Shown one piece after another: positions 5,516 through 6,957 of a stretch of 6,957 nucleotides of DNA (its first letter is position 1; every line of letters begins with the position of its first letter). The stretch spans positions 1 through 6,957 of the forward strand of contig JALGWA010000061.1 in NCBI GenBank assembly GCA_025774425.1, read 5' to 3'. The notes beneath the pieces are model-generated. The model did not search any database and was not told the DNA's origin. It saw only the letters and a list, made by a program, of their open reading frames with translations. A program made the translations under genes and the position numbers. The stretch comes from a bacterium (GTDB lineage Bacteria; Arandabacterota; Arandabacteria; Arandabacterales; JALGWA01).

Positions 5516-6703
5516 CTAGCGGCGGCTGCTCCCGACACGATCGGATGCGGAACCCAGCACGCCTTTTCTCGAAAGCATCTGTTCAAGTTCTGCGACGTCA
5601 GGGCTCCTTCCCATCGCCTCTTCGAGTGAGATTTCCCTTGTGACGTAGAGCCTGTAAAGCGCCTGGTTCATCGTCTGCATGCCGAACTTCTGGCCGGCCT
5701 GCATGTGCGAGTATATCTGGTGTATCTTCTTCTCTCTTATCAGCGCCCTCACAGCCGGAGTGCAGATCAACACCTCGCAGCCGAGCACTCTTCCCCTGCC
5801 CCCTATCCTCGGCATCAGCTGCTGCGTGATTACGCCTTCGAGTACGAACGCCAGCTGGGCGACGATCTGCCCCTGCTGGTGCTCGGGAAACACGTCGACT
5901 ATTCGGTTTATCGCCTCGTAGGTCGAGTTGGTGTGCAGGGTTGCCAGCGTCAGGTGGCCCGTCTCCGCGATCGTCAGGGCCGCGGCGATGGTCTCCAGGT
6001 CCCTCATCTCGCCTACCAGTATGACGTCGGGATCCTTCCTCAACACGTACTTGAGGGCGTTGGCGAACGAATGGGTGTCCGCCTGCACCTCCCTCTGGTT
6101 CACTATCGAGCGCTTGTGGTGATGCACGTACTCGATCGGGTCCTCGATCGTGATGATGTGACACCGCCTCTCGGTGTTTATCTTGTCCACTATCGAAGCG
6201 AGCGTCGTCGACTTGCCGCAGCCCGTGGGGCCGGTCACGAGGATGAGGCCCTTGGTCTTGTTGGCCAGCCTGTCGACGACGTCCGGCAGCCCGAGTTCCT
6301 TGAGCGAGAGGATCTCGTACGGTATCTGCCTGATTGCGATGCTCACCACCCCCCGCTGCAGGAAAGCGTTGGCGCGGAAACGGCTGAGACCCCTGACGCC
6401 GAAGGAGAGGTCCAGCTCGCGCTCGATCTCGAAGCGCTTCCTCTGCTCCTCGTTCAGAATGCTGTACGTCAGCGACTTGGTCATCTCCGGCGAGAGGGGC
6501 TCGGAGTCGGACGAGACGATCTGTCCGTCTATCCGGAACTGCGCCGGCAGCCCGGCTGTCAGATGAAGATCGGAAGCCTTCTTCCTGACCATGTCCTCGA
6601 GAAGCTGTCGCATCGACACGGTGCTCTTGGTTCCCGGCCCGGCCGCGGTCTGTGCGGAACTCACCGCATCCCTGATTCCATCATGAGCGGGTGCATCATT
6701 CAT
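5516..6703 (-). CDS. pilT: Type IV pilus retraction ATPase PilT
   Basis: This 395-residue cytoplasmic hexameric ATPase powers pilus disassembly and twitching. An N-terminal PAS-like domain begins near MRQLLEDMVRKKASDLHLTA (31-50). The RecA-like ATPase has Walker A GPTGCGKST (158-166), Asp box IITIEDPIEYVHHHKRS (184-199), Walker B VILVGEMRD (227-235) and His box LATLHTNS (253-260). The PilT-specific AIRNLIRE-type motif appears as AVRALIREKK (317-326), which separates PilT from PilB. It is somewhat longer than typical PilT (about 345-370 residues), with an Ala/Gly-rich N-terminal extension of about 30 residues. The ATG at 6703 is chosen for its 8-nt overlap with the pilB end and GGGAG 10 nt upstream. 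A start at residue 31 would give a typical PilT N-terminus, but I see no comparable spacing there. PilU or a second PilT paralogue is possible, but the place between pilB and pilC is that of PilT. Confidence 0.96.
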   Translation of the reverse strand: MNDAPAHDGIRDAVSSAQTAAGPGTKSTVSMRQLLEDMVRKKASDLHLTAGLPAQFRIDGQIVSSDSEPLSPEMTKSLTYSILNEEQRKRFEIERELDLSFGVRGLSRFRANAFLQRGVVSIAIRQIPYEILSLKELGLPDVVDRLANKTKGLILVTGPTGCGKSTTLASIVDKINTERRCHIITIEDPIEYVHHHKRSIVNQREVQADTHSFANALKYVLRKDPDVILVGEMRDLETIAAALTIAETGHLTLATLHTNSTYEAINRIVDVFPEHQQGQIVAQLAFVLEGVITQQLMPRIGGRGRVLGCEVLICTPAVRALIREKKIHQIYSHMQAGQKFGMQTMNQALYRLYVTREISLEEAMGRSPDVAELEQMLSRKGVLGSASDRVGSSRR

Positions 6704-6957
6704 CTCTGGCTGTCTCCCTCAGTACCTCTTCGATGGTGGTGATCCCCTTCTTCAGCTTGATCAGCGCGTCCTGCCTCAAGGTCAGCATGCCCTCGCGAAT
6801 CGCCTGCTTCCTGAGGTCGGCGGTCGAAGCCCTGTCCAGAATCATCCGCCGTATGGTCGCGCTCGCCGGCATGACCTCGAACACGCCCTGCCTGCCCAGG
6901 TAGCCCGTGTTGTTGCACTTGGAACAGCCCCGCCCCCGGTAGAATTTCGTGCCCCTG
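6696..6957 (-). CDS. pilB: Type IV pilus extension ATPase PilB, C-terminal 86 residues; cut by right edge
   Basis: The visible frame runs in from the right edge with no start codon of its own. It carries the second Cys pair of the zinc tetracysteine motif typical of PilB/GspE (GCSKCNNTGYLGRQGVFEVM). The conserved C-terminal region follows (TADLRKQAIREGMLTLRQDA, then a KLKKGITTIEEVLRET pattern). PilB is the cytoplasmic hexameric ATPase that drives pilin polymerisation through PilC. The catalytic core (Walker A/B) and N-terminal domain lie outside the window. The stop TGA (6698-6696) falls inside the start of pilT, an 8-nt overlap implying coupled translation. GspE has the same ending; the PilT neighbour favours PilB. 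Confidence 0.93.
   Translation of the reverse strand, partial: RGTKFYRGRGCSKCNNTGYLGRQGVFEVMPASATIRRMILDRASTADLRKQAIREGMLTLRQDALIKLKKGITTIEEVLRETARDE

Noticed and set aside
5705..6742. Plus-strand open frame (345 codons) opposite pilT
   Set aside because: Same type of shadow: no motif, no ribosome site noticed, and the minus strand is a full PilT with every catalytic box.

Overview
The window is part of a type IV pilus (T4P) biogenesis and regulation cluster. Every gene I can support lies on the minus strand, so transcription runs from right to left. In transcriptional order the content is: the C-terminal end of the pilus extension ATPase PilB (cut by the right edge), the retraction ATPase PilT, the inner-membrane platform protein PilC, the sensor kinase PilS, the sigma-54 response regulator PilR, the major pilin PilA, and the N-terminal part of an ABC transporter ATPase (cut by the left edge). 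The order pilB-pilT-pilC-pilS-pilR-pilA followed by an ABC transporter is that of the classical deltaproteobacterial (Myxococcus/Geobacter-type) pil locus. The pilin, however, has a GspG-like C-terminal part of a kind I associate with uncultivated candidate phyla as well as deltaproteobacteria. The DNA is GC-rich, yet uses AGG (Arg) and ATA (Ile) freely. I would place the source as a Gram-negative bacterium of the deltaproteobacterial or FCB/candidate-phylum type, without naming a taxon.

Right to left: pilB, pilT, pilC, pilS and pilR are packed with junctions of -8, +14, -4 and +2 nt. This suggests one polycistronic, translationally coupled unit whose promoter is outside the window. PilC appears to start at TTG. 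After pilR there is a 185-bp gap that holds a clear regulatory region for pilA. It contains a near-perfect sigma-54 (-24/-12) promoter, two upstream copies of the palindrome ATTGCAAT (a third lies inside the end of pilR), an AT-rich dyad between them, a small 5'UTR hairpin and a very strong Shine-Dalgarno sequence. After pilA comes a textbook intrinsic terminator with a TTCG tetraloop, then a 78-bp leader and the ABC ATPase gene.

How the parts work together, from family knowledge: PilB and PilT are the opposing cytoplasmic motors acting on the PilC platform, and PilA is the processed subunit. PilS senses an inner-membrane signal and phosphorylates PilR. PilR, a bacterial enhancer-binding protein, then activates sigma-54 RNA polymerase at pilA. 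The sequence shows both the regulator and a fitting target promoter next to it, so the regulatory loop can be read almost completely from this window. The ABC ATPase resembles, by position, PilH of the Myxococcus pilGHI ABC system, but no PilG-like gene lies between it and pilA.

I see no undescribed system here. The points most worth a second look are the pilA regulatory region with its repeated palindrome, the altered PilR receiver (K-Q instead of K-P) and GSFTGA loop, the GspG-like pilin, and the Cys-Gly-His-Cys tail of PilS. No gene-free stretch exceeds 300 bases, and I found no RNA genes, insertion sequences, CRISPR arrays or origins.
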